Source: Paramecium sonneborni (Eukaryota; Ciliophora; Oligohymenophorea; Peniculida; Parameciidae). From it: a stretch of DNA of 64,000 nt. A program made the position numbers and the translations under genes. The notes under the pieces were generated by a model. That model was not told where the DNA came from, ran no database searches, and saw nothing but the letters and a program-made list of their open reading frames with translations. Positions within the stretch are counted from its first letter, which is position 1. Every line of letters starts with the position of its first letter. Of this stretch, positions 52,726 through 64,000 are shown piece by piece. The stretch lies in contig CAJJDN010000121.1 of the NCBI GenBank assembly GCA_905182985.1, forward strand, positions 66,028-130,027, given 5' to 3'.

Positions 52726-55132
52726 TCATTTATCAATTAATTTTCTTACTTAAAATTATTTAGTTTTGTAATCCCATGTTACTAAAAAGATGCCATCTGA
52801 ACTTAAGGTCCCATAAAGATACATAGTATCAAAATTTATAGATTATTCAGTCCTATAATCTCCATTATTCATTTTATTGATAATATTTATATAGGTTCCA
52901 TGTTTAGAAACAATTAAAGATCTATCCTTTTAAAAAATTAATGGAAATCCTTAAGAGCAACTCTTTTAGTTTTAAATTTCTACTGCGCTAGTTTATTAGA
53001 AAATTTATTTTTGTTTATCTAAATCGTAAAAATGTAATTGATAGCCTGATTAAATTTAAATGCAAAAGCTTTGTTCTTTAATAAATGTAAGTCTATAAAT
53101 CTAATCTTCAACATTTATTGTTTAAATACAAATGAAGATCTACGTTTTTTTAAAAACTAACAATTTTTTATCAGAACTACATGAAATTAACATGGTTTCA
53201 GTAGAGTTTAAAGAAATTGCATTAACAATGCTGTTATGATTAAGTAGAGTTTATTGGCAAACCCATTTATTTGTTGAAATCAGTTTTCCGAACACCTTTA
53301 TAGTTTTATCGTAGCTGCATGTAATTATTTAATCACTTATTTGACTTGATATAATTTAATTAATCTAGTCTGTATGTTCATTTAAAATTTCAAAATAATT
53401 ATTCCAATTGATCTCATATTTCCAAAAATATAATTACCCTTTGGAATCTCCTGAAACAAATTAATTAAAACTTATAAAAGTAATAGCTTTAATATCACTA
53501 GAATGTTTATCAAGTTAAATTAAGTTTTTTAATTTACCATCATTAAAACAAAAGCTTGATAATTTTGAGCCACAGCCTGCTATCATGAATAGTTAACCTA
53601 AGGCTAGTGCATAACAATTTTCATTTTATTGTCTATTTTCTGCAGGTAAAATATCATACTTAAATTTGAAATTTTTTTAAAACTCTTATATCTAAATTTA
53701 GTTTAATTTTATTTAAAGTTTAGGTTATACAGTCATTTTTAAAGACATAGAAATCTCCTTCTTATTTATATTAAGTTAATGTTTAGTAATCTAAGAAGAT
53801 AATTCAATTATTTTTTTTTAAACGCATAATTTACTTGGAATTTTTAGAGATTATTTAAAATTGATTATTTAATTATGGAAACTGAAAAGAGGTTAAGTAG
53901 ATTAAATTTTTTAAGAAAATTGTATCTCTTTCTTTTTTATTTATAAATTAGATTTTATTTTAATCATTTTAGTGATTAAGTAAAAACTTTCTTTAAAAGT
54001 TTCTCTAATTTTTTATATTGAATCAAAAATATTTTAATTAATGGATTATTCCTAATTGGAATAATATTTTTGAATTTTGATTGAAAACTCTTCTTTATAA
54101 GTGGGTTTTATTAATTTTTGAATTTTGTTTAATATTTTTTTTTTTGGACAATTCGCCCAGTTCTTCCCCATTTAACTAAATATTTATTCTATTTATTCGT
54201 TTAATTTGGAATGAAAATCATTCAAATTTTATTTTATTTAATTATTCATTTCTTCATGTGCTTCATTTATTATTTAAAGCTATTCAAAAATTTGATCTTT
54301 ATTCTAAATATATTAACTTACTATTTCTTAAAATTTCAATCTTTTAAATTCCTCAAACATTTTCCATTTTTCTTATACTGTTTTAAGAGATGTGTATTAA
54401 TTTGGATTTTATTCAATACAATGAATACAAGCCATTCTATTTTCTTTTGCACGGTTATTATTCATATCAAAAGCTATTATTTATTTCATATGTTCTTGGC
54501 ATACTATCTTCAAACTAGGAGTAGCCTAAATTATTAAATAAAATTACAATAATATTTAGTTCTTCAAAATTAAACTCTCTGCAAAACTTTAATTCCTCCT
54601 CCTCTTCTTTTAAATTCTCAATTTCTTAAATACATTATTAAAGACTTAAATTATTTTTTATTTACTCTAAGGATGCTCTAATATAAAACTTGAAATTTTC
54701 AATTTAACTTACATTCTCCTCTGATTTGAACTTTATCTATGAAAAATTATTAATATCAACTTCATTAAGTGATTTCTCTAAGAGGTGAAATTAATATTAC
54801 AATCTTATTTTTTCAGTTGATAGATTTTCGAAGATTTTATCAAAAGCCTATTAAAATGAACTTTTCAAAGTCAATACAATATTTTAGACATGTTCAAGAA
54901 CCATAATATTGTTTTTTAAATAAATTCTTTTTTTCTCTAAAAAGTTATTCCGAATTTCTTCTATATGTTCTTAAACCTCACTATTTATAAATAAAGTTCC
55001 ATCATTAGTTTTTTCAACAAGACACTTACTGCAATATTATCGTGATTAACAATCAGAGTTTGGATCCAAATTAGCAGCTACTATTTATAATTGATGAATT
55101 ATGCATATATTCTCCTATATAAAATTGGACAT
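52726..55132 (-). CDS. Zinc-finger/coiled-coil/WD40 protein (paralog 2)
   Basis: About 790 residues. Starts MSNFIQENICIIHQLQIVAA and shows the finger C..H...C...CSKC. A coiled coil precedes a 22-nt intron. The conserved block then reads ATPSLKIVCQEHMKQIIAFD and AKENRMACIHCIEQN, followed by a second coiled coil and WD40 blades (AITFISFNQFVSGDSKGQLY; IITCSYDKTIKVFGK; NSIVNAISLNSTETMLISCS). Ends WDYKTKQFQVRKLIDK, TGA at 52726. The same order and the same intron position as the paralog at 48276 show common descent. Divergent from paralog 3, 135 bp apart. Confidence 0.85.
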
Positions 55133-55267
55133 ATAATTTTTAAATATAATATATGAAATGATTTTTAATTTTTATTTCTATTGTATATCTTTGATAATCA
55201 TGTTTTTCTACTAATAATTGTATAATTAATAATTAAAAATATCTTAAATTATTTGAATTAGAATTTA
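55133..55267. promoter_or_regulatory. Divergent intergenic region between two paralogs
   Basis: 135 bp between the starts of paralogs 2 and 3, expected to hold both promoters. Very AT-rich; no element recognised. Confidence 0.35.
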
Positions 55268-56484
55268 ATGGATAACTCAAGCAGTAATAGAAAATGTTAA
55301 GTACATAATGAAAGTGTGATAGCTACAAGTCTTAATTCTTCATCTGATGAACAGAATAGATATTTTTGTAGCAAATGCCTTGTGTTAAAGATCAACGATA
55401 AGTCTCTACATACTAATCCTGATGCATAATAGAGAATAGATTTGATGAAGTCTGAGTTTGAAAAAAAAACAAAAAATTTGACGAACTAAAATAAAGATGT
55501 TCTAAAATAATTTTCTTAGAACATTTTAACATTCAAAGGATTTCTTGATCAAATTTTAAATGAAATAAACAGTTCCATACTAAATGAGATAAGCAGATTG
55601 GAGAATCTTTAAGAATAAATAGAGGAAAGTATCAGAACTATTGATATATATAATTTTGATAAAATCGAAGCAGCACAAAGATTACTTGATTAGCAATTTT
55701 CTAAATTTCGTACCTCTATTCATTAATAAATAAGTAAATTGGAAGAAAATTTAAAATTTGAATAATATTTAAAGTATTTAGAAGAACTAAAAGATGAAGT
55801 ACAGATATTGATTTGGTAGAAAACAGAATAGGAAACATAAGATGAAAATTAAATTGTATTCTATCCATAAAAAATTCTTAGGCAACCCCTGGATTGAAGA
55901 TCTTTTGTTAAAAGCATAAGACTGAAATTATTGCATTCGATTTGAATCCTTAAAGAGCTAAAGAGAATAGATTAGCATGTATTTATTGTATTGAATAAAA
56001 TACTATTCCATATTCATCTTTGATTAGAGTAATAGAAAAATGGAAGAAGTATGAAGAACTTAAAAAATCCAAATTATTATCAATTTAATAGAAACATTAA
56101 GATAATAAATAGGTCATCATTTAGTAATTGGCTCTAATACATAATGCTAGTCAATAGAAAAATGAAGAATTGACTAAGAGTCTTAAAGAATTTTGTTATT
56201 TTATTGATGGATCTGTAAATAAATTAATAGGTTAAATGGGGAGAAATTGGTCTACTTAAACTTAAAAGGAAATTCTGGATAATGTTGATATATTAAGCAA
56301 ATCAATTTAAAATGATGAAGTCATTTTAAATGAGGATAACTATTATTAAAAAGAAGAAACTTAAATTAACAGATCAATTTTAGATTCCATTGAGAAAATT
56401 AAAGAAACCTGTTTGTAATGTTGTTAAAGAATTCAAAATACTGTAAAAGTGTCTCTAAGGGAAACTTTAACCACATAATAATGA
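55268..56484 (+). CDS. Zinc-finger/coiled-coil protein without WD40 (paralog 3)
   Basis: About 395 residues. Start MDNSSSNRKCQVHNESVIAT with the finger closing at YFCSKCLVLK, a coiled coil, a 26-nt intron at the position shared with the paralogs, then ATPGLKIFCQKHKTEIIAFD and AKENRLACIYCIEQN, and a second coiled coil ending SLRETLTTQQ before TGA 56482-56484. The WD40 part is absent. In-frame sequence continues for about 45 codons after the TGA without another stop, which suggests the stop may be a fairly recent truncation. It may act as a shortened partner of the full-length paralogs. Confidence 0.8.
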
Positions 56485-57255
56485 TTTGACTATCTTTATT
56501 GTGAACCTATTAAATTATATATTTAATCGTTTGAACTATCTAATTATTACTAATTTTTTAATCATAAATTCAAATTTTGCACAATATTAGGAAAATAAGA
56601 TATTTATTATAGTAAATGAGTAAGGGTAATTAAATAAATAATTTTCAAATAGGAAAAGTAACTTTTTTTTATTTCTTAATAATTGCCTTATTTTCCATTT
56701 TCTTAATTAATAATTATAATGATTGAGCTGATCATAGGTTTTTGTCTAAATAATATTTTTTCTTTATTTATCATTAGTTATTCAAGTATCTTTCTTATTT
56801 TTTTATTTTTTTATTCATCAAGTATTAAGATTTAAGGGTTTTTATTTCTTGTAGTTAATTTTTATTTCAATCTTTGGCAGCTATGATTTTTGGAAGAATA
56901 TTATGAAATTTATTGGTTTCCAATTGTGATCCTAAATTTTGGTTAATAGGAAAAGAAATTGCCTCAAAAATTAATGAGTTCTTTTGATTGCTAATTATTT
57001 TGTTATATGGTTAGAATTATCTTATGTAAATACAAGCTGTTAATTACTTGAAATAATTATATTAGTTTCAATTTATATTCGATTTGACTAATATTCAAAA
57101 AATGATAATAATTTGGCTTTTTTTGGAGGGTAATGTAATTATTATTGAAGCTATTTATTGAGATTGAAATCATTATATAGTCTAAAAAATTATAGGGATC
57201 GAAGTTATCTAAATTAAATGACTAATCAAAATATGAATTCATAATTATTAATAAT
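56485..57255. other. Intergenic; 5' part continues the paralog 3 frame
   Basis: 771 bp. After the TGA of paralog 3 the same frame stays open for about 45 codons (to near 56.62 kb), but it does not resemble WD40 blades. The rest is AT-rich with no gene seen. Confidence 0.45.
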
Positions 57256-57668
57256 ATGGCAGAAGAGATTTCAATTACTTTTGATGAATAAAATAAAATA
57301 AGAGTGCTAGATGCTGAAAAATATAGAGAGACAGAATAGTTGAAGATAGAAAGCATGGATTTTATTAAAAAGGTGCTGGCTTTGGATGAGGTCGTTCAAA
57401 ATTTGAATGAGACCCTTGAAGAATATTCAAAAAAAATAGAAATAGAGAAGTTAAGAGCAATAGGAGAGGTACTAGTATTTGAATAAAAAAGCGAAATAAA
57501 GTAGAAACAGAGTAGGAAAATAGAAAGAAGAAGTTGATGGAGTTATCCAATATATTAAATGAAAGAAAGGCTGAATTAGATAGATATTAAATAGAGTTAG
57601 ATAGTTTATAGAAAGTTGAATAGGATTAAAGAATATTAATTGAGAAACTAAGCAATAATGAGGCATGA
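57256..57668 (+). CDS. IFT20: Intraflagellar transport protein 20
   Basis: 129 residues, close to the usual IFT20 length. IFT20 is a small coiled-coil subunit of the IFT-B complex that works in cilium assembly and Golgi-to-cilium traffic. Seen here: FDEQNKIRVLDAEKYRETEQ (IFT20 has FDELNKLRVLDPE), LKIESMDFIKK, IEKLRAIGERNKVETE spanning the intron, KKKLMELSNILNERKAELDR and YQIELDSLQKVEQDQ. One 23-nt intron at 57469-57491. ATG 57256, TGA 57666-57668. The PP2C gene starts 26 bp downstream on the same strand. Confidence 0.93.
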
Positions 57669-57694
57669 TAAGTTAATTAAAAATATAAAATTAT

Positions 57695-58943
57695 ATGTTC
57701 CATTAATCTTAATCTCTAAATAATCTTAAAAGAGATCATCGCCTGAAACCGTTACAAATAGCAGGAAGATATCCAGAAAGTGCTGATTTGAATAATAAGT
57801 CGAAGTTCTTTTTGCCTTAGATAAAAATGATTGAACAGAGTAGTGTGTTTACAGAAAAATAAAAGTAGCTGCGATTACCTCAATTATAAAATCATTTGGC
57901 TGCAAGTGATTAACTCTAACGTAAAAAGATTGAGATAAGAAAGTCTATTACACCAAAATATTAAAAGAGATAAACAACTATTTATGCAATGAGAACTAAA
58001 GCTGGATGTTAAATTAATAAGGCAGCAAAAATCAATTAGGATTAAGCCATATTATGTCCCAAAATTCTAGAGAAGTATAGATATATGATAACCAATAGTA
58101 TTGGGTATAAGTTATTCGCAGTTTCAGATGGACATGGTCTTAATGGTCATCATGTATCTAATTTTATTAAATAAACACTCCCTAAATATTTACATAAGTA
58201 TTTGGGAGATAATCATGAAGATATTTAAATGCAAATATCTCGAGCATTTGCAATAACAAATAGAGAAATTTGGAACTCTGACACTGACACAAATCTTTCT
58301 GGTTCTACAACAGCTTCAGTGCTTATCACAAAGGATATTGTAGATACATATATTTATGATTGTTTTTAGATTTATACAGCCAATGTTGGAGATTCAAGAG
58401 CCATTTTATGTAGGTTTGATTAAGTTTGGTAAATCGTACCATTAACAAGAGATCATAAACCAGATGATCCTGAAGAAATCAAAAATATTGTTAATGCTGG
58501 AGGAAGAGTAGAGAAATAGAGAGGTAAATTATGATGTTATGTAGATTTTCATGGAAATCCAATTGGACCTTTTAGAGTTTGGTTACAGTATATTCAAGCC
58601 CCAGGTTTAGCAATGTCTAGATCATTTGGAGATAAAGTTGGAGCCTAGGCAGGAGTTACAGCAATACCAGAAATCAAAGAATTTATATTGACTAATCATG
58701 ATTAATTTATTATTGTAGCTTCTGATGGAGTTTGGGAATATTTGAGTAATGAAGAAGTATATTATTTAATAATTAGGTTATGAGTATAGTAATACCTTAC
58801 TTTGAAAAGGATAATCCAGACCTAGCTGCTGAAAAAGTAGTCAATGAAGCTATACAAGCATGGAGAAGAGTAAATACTCTTTTTTTTAAATTTAGAATAG
58901 CTTAGCAAGAGATGATATCACTTGCATTATCATCTTTCTATGA
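57695..58943 (+). CDS. Protein phosphatase 2C (PPM family)
   Basis: About 390 residues. Mn/Mg-dependent Ser/Thr phosphatase. Motifs in order: KLFAVSDGHGLNGHHVSNF (metal-binding DGHG), NLSGSTTASVLI, YTANVGDSRAILC, LTRDHKPDDPEE, PGLAMSRSFGDKVG, FIIVASDGVWEYLSNEE and, at the end, RDDITCIIIFL. All metal-coordinating Asp residues are present. Introns of 21, 20 and 26 nt are needed in the second half. The N-terminal 120 residues are basic and Ser/Gln-rich. Start at 57695 (MFHQSQSLNNLKRDHRL), TGA 58941-58943. Confidence 0.92.
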
Positions 58944-59449
58944 CTTCAATAAGAAAAGAAATTATGAATAAAATCTATTTTTGTTCTTATTTTTATTAAA
59001 AATTAAATCTATAAATTTTTCAACATAAATTTACTTTTTATAATAGTATACTACAAAATATTCTTTGCTGTAGACTATTTTTTATTGACCTCTGTGTACC
59101 ATGTGCAACGAAGAATAAAGTTAATTCCCAGCCAGAATTAACAGCAAAATTGATTTGCTCTGCTTTTACATAATAATTCTATAGAGATATTGTTTGATAA
59201 ATATGAAACAAAATTTATTAGATTTTGTTTCAATAGAGAATTTTTGTAGTAGAGTTGCAAATCAAATTGAAACACAAAAAGAATCAAATATAATGATTTC
59301 CATTTTGAGATTGGATTTTTGTTTAATTTAGATGTGGGTATAAAAAGATTAAATATTAAGAAAGATGTTCAAAATGCTTTTTATAGATTTAAGCAAAAGT
59401 TAATAATAATAATAATCATTTTTTTTATTTATAAATTTTTATTAATAAA
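58944..59449. other. Intergenic; possible short frame at 59101
   Basis: 506 bp between PP2C and the coiled-coil gene. A frame from ATG 59101 stays free of TGA for some 75 codons (MCNEEQSQFPARINSKIDL ... ENFCSRVANQIETQKES) and could join a second stretch through a 23-nt intron, but it then runs into the next gene, so it is left unannotated. Confidence 0.4.
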
Positions 59450-60402
59450 ATGTTTAAATTTGGATCAGAGAAATTCACAAAGAAGTCATTACCCAAGAAT
59501 TTTGCAGATCAGATTCTTAATCTTGAAATGGAGATTGAGTTGAATGATCAAGTTTAAATAGAACTTATACAAGATTTAATCTCTCTTTATATGGTAATTC
59601 TTTGTAAATACTTATTATTTTAGGAGGGAGTGGAATATTATGAATCCATAAAAGACAGAAGACATCTCTATTTCTAGAGAAAGCTGAATGCACTAATGTT
59701 AAAACCAACCTTTATAAATGCTACTACGAAATATGAAGAATCTCAAAAACCCAAAGAGGATAATCAAAATAAAAGAGCTAAATTTCAAGAGCAAACGCGT
59801 AGAATTGAACTTGATCTCATTTACAGTTAAACTGAATCTAAAGAGGTATTCTTTACATTTTGTGATTGAGGCTCAAGTTAAAGGAATTGTAGACAACCAC
59901 ACAAATTAAGTCATGAAAATTGAAAGGCTTATTAAAAATGAAATTGCTAATCAATCTGATGCATTTCAATAACGTCTCGAACGTCGTCGTCGTTCAAAAT
60001 TGACTCATTCGCTTAGTCAACCTGAGATTGATCTACAATCTTAAAAGTCTGGTAATAGCAATAAGAAGAAATAAATTGAATTACATGAATAAATAGGTAT
60101 TTGGAAAACCATGACCTTTTAGTTTAAATCAAGTAAATAATTCATGAAGAAGATGAAACAGCTGCTATCAGAAAAGATTCCACATTATAAAAAACCTAAG
60201 AAAAGAAGTGGGAAATCATCCATTAAGCATCAATAATATAAGAGAATAAGTAAATTCTAGTAAATTAAATTCCAGGAAACGAACTAATAGTTTGATATAG
60301 AGAAGAAGATCTGTATTTTTGACTACTAAACAATTGACATCAATTAAAAGATCCCTAAGTTGTGGAGCCACAAAACCTATAGAAGAACCAAAGAATGACT
60401 GA
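59450..60402 (+). CDS. Coiled-coil protein of unknown function
   Basis: About 285 residues, start MFKFGSEKFTKKSLPKNFA. Helical, with long charged stretches (MEIELNDQVQIELIQDL; RLIKNEIANQSDAFQQRLER). The C-terminus is Ser/Arg-rich (KKRTNSLIQRRRSVFLTTKQ, then SLSCGATKPIEEPKND), like a phosphorylated tail. Introns of 25 nt after SQTESKE, 26 nt after ELHEQI and 26 nt before KKRTNSL are needed and all restore a good frame; a further in-frame 30-nt intron is likely near 59.6 kb. TGA 60400-60402. No family recognised; the IFT20 neighbour does not by itself imply a ciliary role. Confidence 0.75.
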
Positions 60403-60671
60403 AGATCTATTTAAAATAATTATTAATAAAAATTAATTTACTTTCTTAAATACTTCCAATCTCTTAATTTTTAAACATTAATTTTCATTTATTATTATTT
60501 ATATATAAACTTTCACTTTTTGTTTTTCATTTATTAATTTTTCATATATTACTATTTCAAAACTTATATTGGGTATTGTAACGCAACATTTTTAGAATTC
60601 AATCTTTTTTTCTTTCTTTTTTAAATCATTTTTCAAACCTTATAGTTATTTATATTTTAATTGATAATTTT

Positions 60672-62279
60672 ATGAGTTAACTTGAAGATGGTGAGGTCCC
60701 AACTAAACAGGAACCCAAAAAAAATCCTACATCAATTTTCTCCTCTACATATAGAACTAAAGTTTGTGAACACTTCAAAAAAGGCTCGTGTAATAAAGGC
60801 AATAAGTGTTCTTATATGCATCCCAAAGAGTTACAGAATGTCACTCGTATCTGTAAGTATTACTTAGGGCAAGGATGCTAAAATTAACAACAATGCTAAT
60901 ATTCACATGATTTATCAAAATACTAATGCAAATTTTTTTTTGCCATGAGTCATTGTAAAGGACAGAATTGTCGCTTTTCTCATGACCTTTGGGAAAATGA
61001 AATTGCTAAACAATAATGGGCTGCTGATAATGATCAATTTTTAAGGGATTGCTATTAACGAAGAGTAATTACATTATTTTATTTTAGGGGACTACTGGTT
61101 TGGGACCAGCCTATGATGAATAGTACAAAATGAAAGTTTTTGAATAATAGAAAACTAATTCAAGTAAGTATTTATATATTCTTTTAAGACCAGAGAGCAT
61201 ATCCTTACTATCCCATTAATTATATGGCACCTCAAACTTAAATCCCAGTAAGCATTTTATAACAAATATCTCCTCAAATTCCTTAAGAAAGAACTAAATT
61301 ATCTATTAATGATTTAGATCCAATAAGCGATGAAGAATAATAAGGAGACAAAAACAAACAACCAATTTTAAATATCTTTGAATAACAAAATGCTTATTAG
61401 TTACCTTAGATTGGTATTTCGCCCATTCCACAAATTCAACCTTTCCCAATGAATACCTAATACATTCCATAAAGGTTAGGTATGAATTAATAAAATTAAA
61501 TTTTTTATTCCTAAACTGTTCTTCCTAATTAACCACAATAATAGTAGATGTTTTAATAACCGCATTAATCATATTAATAAGTGAAATATTATTAATAGAC
61601 TTAAATTTTTATGCCCTAATATCATCAACAGTAACCATACTAAATATCATAATAGTAAACACTTAGTGAAGATTAAAAAGATTAAATATTGCAATAATAA
61701 TAATAATAATAACAGTAGAAATAATCATAATTATAATAGTTATAATAATCATAATAAATGTAATAACAACATCAACAACAATAATTTTTGTAATAGTAAT
61801 AATCATAATAATAATTATAATAATAATAACCAATACAATAATAACCATCATCATAAATATAATAATAATTATAATAATAAACATAATAATCATCACAATA
61901 ATAATAATAATTAATATCATCATAACAATAATAATAAACATAGCAATAATTATAATAATAGACATAATAATAATAAACATAATGCAGTTCAACTAATAAA
62001 GATAATAAAGAAAAGTTTAATTCTAAATAATAAAACAAGAAAAGTTCGGATAAAAAATTGAAAAAAATAAACAAATAAAAATCTTAAAAAAAAAAAAATA
62101 AAAAAAAGAGAGAAACTATCAAATAAATTAAAGATAGATTAAGAAAATAAAAGAGTAAAATAAAGACAATATAAATTGCTCCAGAAATACCTGAGGAATC
62201 GTACAAAGCTGGCCCAATAAGTAAACATATTGGAATAACAATAAGAAAGCCTGTACTATAATATTTTTTGGGTTTTTGA
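60672..62279 (+). CDS. CCCH zinc-finger protein with long polyglutamine tract
   Basis: About 518 residues. Three tandem CCCH fingers near the N-terminus: CEHFKKGSCNKGNKCSYMH, CKYYLGQGCQNQQQCQYSH and CKFFFAMSHCKGQNCRFSH (the third has C-x8-C-x4-C-x3-H spacing). Such arrays bind RNA, as in CPSF30 and related factors. A Pro/Gln-rich middle leads into about 100 codons that are mostly TAA (Gln), then a very basic Lys-rich tail. Introns of 23 nt (after YQRR) and 25 nt (after KTNS) are needed. ATG 60672, TGA 62277-62279. Role in mRNA processing or decay is inferred from the fingers. Confidence 0.87.
61690..61983 (+). repeat. TAA trinucleotide-rich tract encoding polyglutamine
   Basis: Near-continuous TAA codons with occasional CAA, CAT, ACA, TCA and TTA, in frame with the CCCH gene. 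Under the ciliate code this is polyGln with scattered His, Thr, Ser and Leu. In the standard code the same DNA gives false Asn-rich (plus) and Ile/Tyr-rich (minus) frames. Confidence 0.85.
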
Positions 62280-62415
62280 TTCATCATAAAAAGATCATTA
62301 AAAAAGATCAATAAATTTGTTAATTATATATAATTATTAAGACTTATGAATATTAGGATGAAAAAAAGCTAAAAAATAGATTTTATTAGATTAATTTTAT
62401 AAGAATAATTGAAAA

Positions 62416-64000
62416 ATGAAAAAATTGCTGGCAGCATAAAAGTCAATAGGATTCATTCGATCAATTAGAGAAATCTTCGATGAAGAGTATAATGAACATG
62501 CTTAGGAATATGATGATATATTATAGAGCCTAAAAGGAAAACAATAATATTAGTTTACAGATTATAATTTTCCTCCTTAGAGCAGTTCATTAAGTTTATA
62601 AGAATTACCAAGGAGTAAAATAATAAAAGAAAGTAGGTTGGAACAATTTGAGTTGGAAAAGAGCAAGGGAGATTTTTGAAGATTATGATATATTTAATGG
62701 ATGCATATAGCCATCAGACATAAAATAAGGGATATTGGGAGATTGTTATTTTTTATGTGCACTTAGTGTGATAGCAGAGAAATGTGAATTAGTGAAGCGT
62801 CTATTTCATAACAGTGAAATGAATGATTATGGGTTGTATGCAGTATGGTTAAATATAAATGGAGAATGGACATCTGTAGTAGTTGATGATTATTTTCCAT
62901 GTATAGATAATTAACCAGCCTTTAGTAGAGCAAATGGATTATGGGTTATGCTTTTAGAGAAGGCATATGCAAAAGTGTATGGATCATATTTGAATATAGA
63001 AGGAGGGAATCCAGCAATAGCAATGAGAGATTTGACAGGAGCACCATATGAAAATAAAGAAAATGGTTCAGCTTAAGAATTTTGGGATTATTGTGAGTAA
63101 AATCATGATTAAGGGTTTTTATTAACAGCATATACAAAAGAGGCAGAATTAGTTAATCATGAAAATGAATTAGGATTGTTAGCAGGACATGCATATGCAA
63201 TATTAAAATTGGCTAATGTATAGGATTCGAATAATAAAATATGTAGAATAATGTAGATGAGAAATGTAAAAAATATATAACAATACTATAGCCATGGGGA
63301 AGAGTAGAATGGAAGGGAGATTGGTGTGATAGTAGTAAAAAGTGGACAGAATAAACAAAATAATAATACAGTGTGGAAGATAATGATGATGGCATCTTTT
63401 GGATGTCAATTGAAGATTTTAGAACATTCTTTGCAGGTATTGGAGTATGCAAAATCAAAAATGACTATATATATAATAGTATTCAATGTTAGTTGAATGA
63501 AAATAATTGCTGCATAATACATTTAGATATGGTAGAAGATTCTCATATTTATATTTCATTTAATTAAAATGATAATAGATTTCATCTTAATTAAATTTCT
63601 GATTATAGATATTCCTTTGTCAGAATCATAGTATCATAATTAATTAATAATTCACTGAAATATATTTCAGGTATATATAGAGCTGATAGAAATGTTGTGG
63701 TTGATTAGAATTTAAAAAAAGGACAATACTTAATTTTTATTGAATTATAGTGGTAATATCCATAAATCTAAATCATAAGCACTTTAAGTACTTATGCAAG
63801 TAAAAAAGCAAAACTTAAACGTATAAATGGTTTGGATTATTTAAATTCTATTAGAAATATCATTAAAGATTACTCTGATAATAATGCTCATAAACTCAAA
63901 GAAATTAACTATTTAGATCAATACAACAAAAATATATTTAAAAGAATTGGAATTGTTGATGGATATTTATTCCTTCATTACCAAAATCAAACCTTTGATA
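62416..64000 (+). CDS. Calpain-family cysteine protease (3' end outside window)
   Basis: Calcium-dependent-type papain-fold protease. N-terminal segment FTDYNFPPQSSSLS, then WKRAREIFEDYDIF as in calpain domain II. The catalytic triad is visible: Cys in QGILGDCYFLCALSVIAE, His in LLAGHAYAILKLAN and Asn in MQMRNPWGRVEWKGDW. WMSIEDFRTFFAGIGVCKI leads into a C2-like beta-sandwich region (SHIYISFNQ ... YSFVRIIVSQ). A 26-nt intron at 63266-63291 joins the Asn to its PWG. A 19-nt intron is proposed near 62.62 kb, unusually short but needed for frame. Start ATG 62416-62418. The gene is still open at base 64000. Confidence 0.88.

Noticed and set aside
54211..54537. Hydrophobic plus-strand frame of about 108 codons
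   Set aside because: Antisense to the coiled-coil region of paralog 2, which is supported by homology to its neighbours.
57365..57666. Minus-strand hydrophobic frames over the IFT20 gene
   Set aside because: Antisense shadows of a highly charged coiled-coil gene; IFT20 is strongly supported.
61663..62074. Long Asn-rich and Ile/Tyr-rich frames on both strands
   Set aside because: They are shadows of the TAA-encoded polyglutamine tract of the CCCH gene; the protein-like frame is the Gln one.

Overview
The window reads as macronuclear DNA of a ciliate, most likely Paramecium or a close relative. It is extremely AT-rich. Long protein-like reading frames appear only when TAA and TAG are read as glutamine and TGA is the sole stop. 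Genes are interrupted by tiny GT...AG introns of about 20-34 nt, often exactly 25 nt. Genes are closely packed on both strands. I saw no tRNA, rRNA, telomere, CRISPR array or transposon. All gene models were built by eye under this code; function calls rest on recognised motifs, not searches.

Assembly caveat: three blocks of about 1.15 kb occur twice in direct tandem, each pair separated only by Ns (1 N at 3452; 21 Ns at 17751-17771; 5 Ns at 27994-27998). They look like unmerged contig overlaps, so the true locus is about 3.5 kb shorter.

Layout. 0.9-4.6 kb: a small unknown gene and a FAM135-type serine hydrolase. 4.9-7.7 kb: a 939-residue helical protein of unknown function. 8.1-8.8 kb: omega-like glutathione transferase. 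9.4-15 kb: APC2 (cullin-like subunit of the anaphase-promoting complex), a Ser/Thr kinase, a small Cys-containing protein and a glyoxalase II-like protein with a degenerate metal motif. 15.5-22 kb: a WD40 protein, a long LCAT-like pseudogene and a pseudokinase with a Gln-rich tail. 22-27 kb: a large multi-TM PAS protein of the ciliate tmcB/tmcC type. 27-36.6 kb, minus strand: a small unknown gene, a Cys-rich secreted protein, a cyclic-nucleotide-binding-domain channel and an unknown 614-residue protein. 36.8-40.5 kb: an ankyrin-AGC kinase and a second ankyrin protein. 42-46.8 kb: three damaged genes in a row (UNC-93-like transporter, PH-like/kinase, zinc finger/TPR). 46.8-48.2 kb: an intact MFS transporter. 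48.3-56.5 kb: three paralogous zinc-finger/coiled-coil proteins (two with WD40 repeats, one truncated) around a TMEM198-like membrane protein. 57.2-64 kb: IFT20, a PP2C phosphatase, a coiled-coil protein, a CCCH zinc-finger protein with a long TAA-encoded polyglutamine tract, and a calpain that runs off the window end.

No single multi-gene system is evident. The notable things are the gene decay, the paralog cluster, the degenerate enzymes and very short gene spacing.
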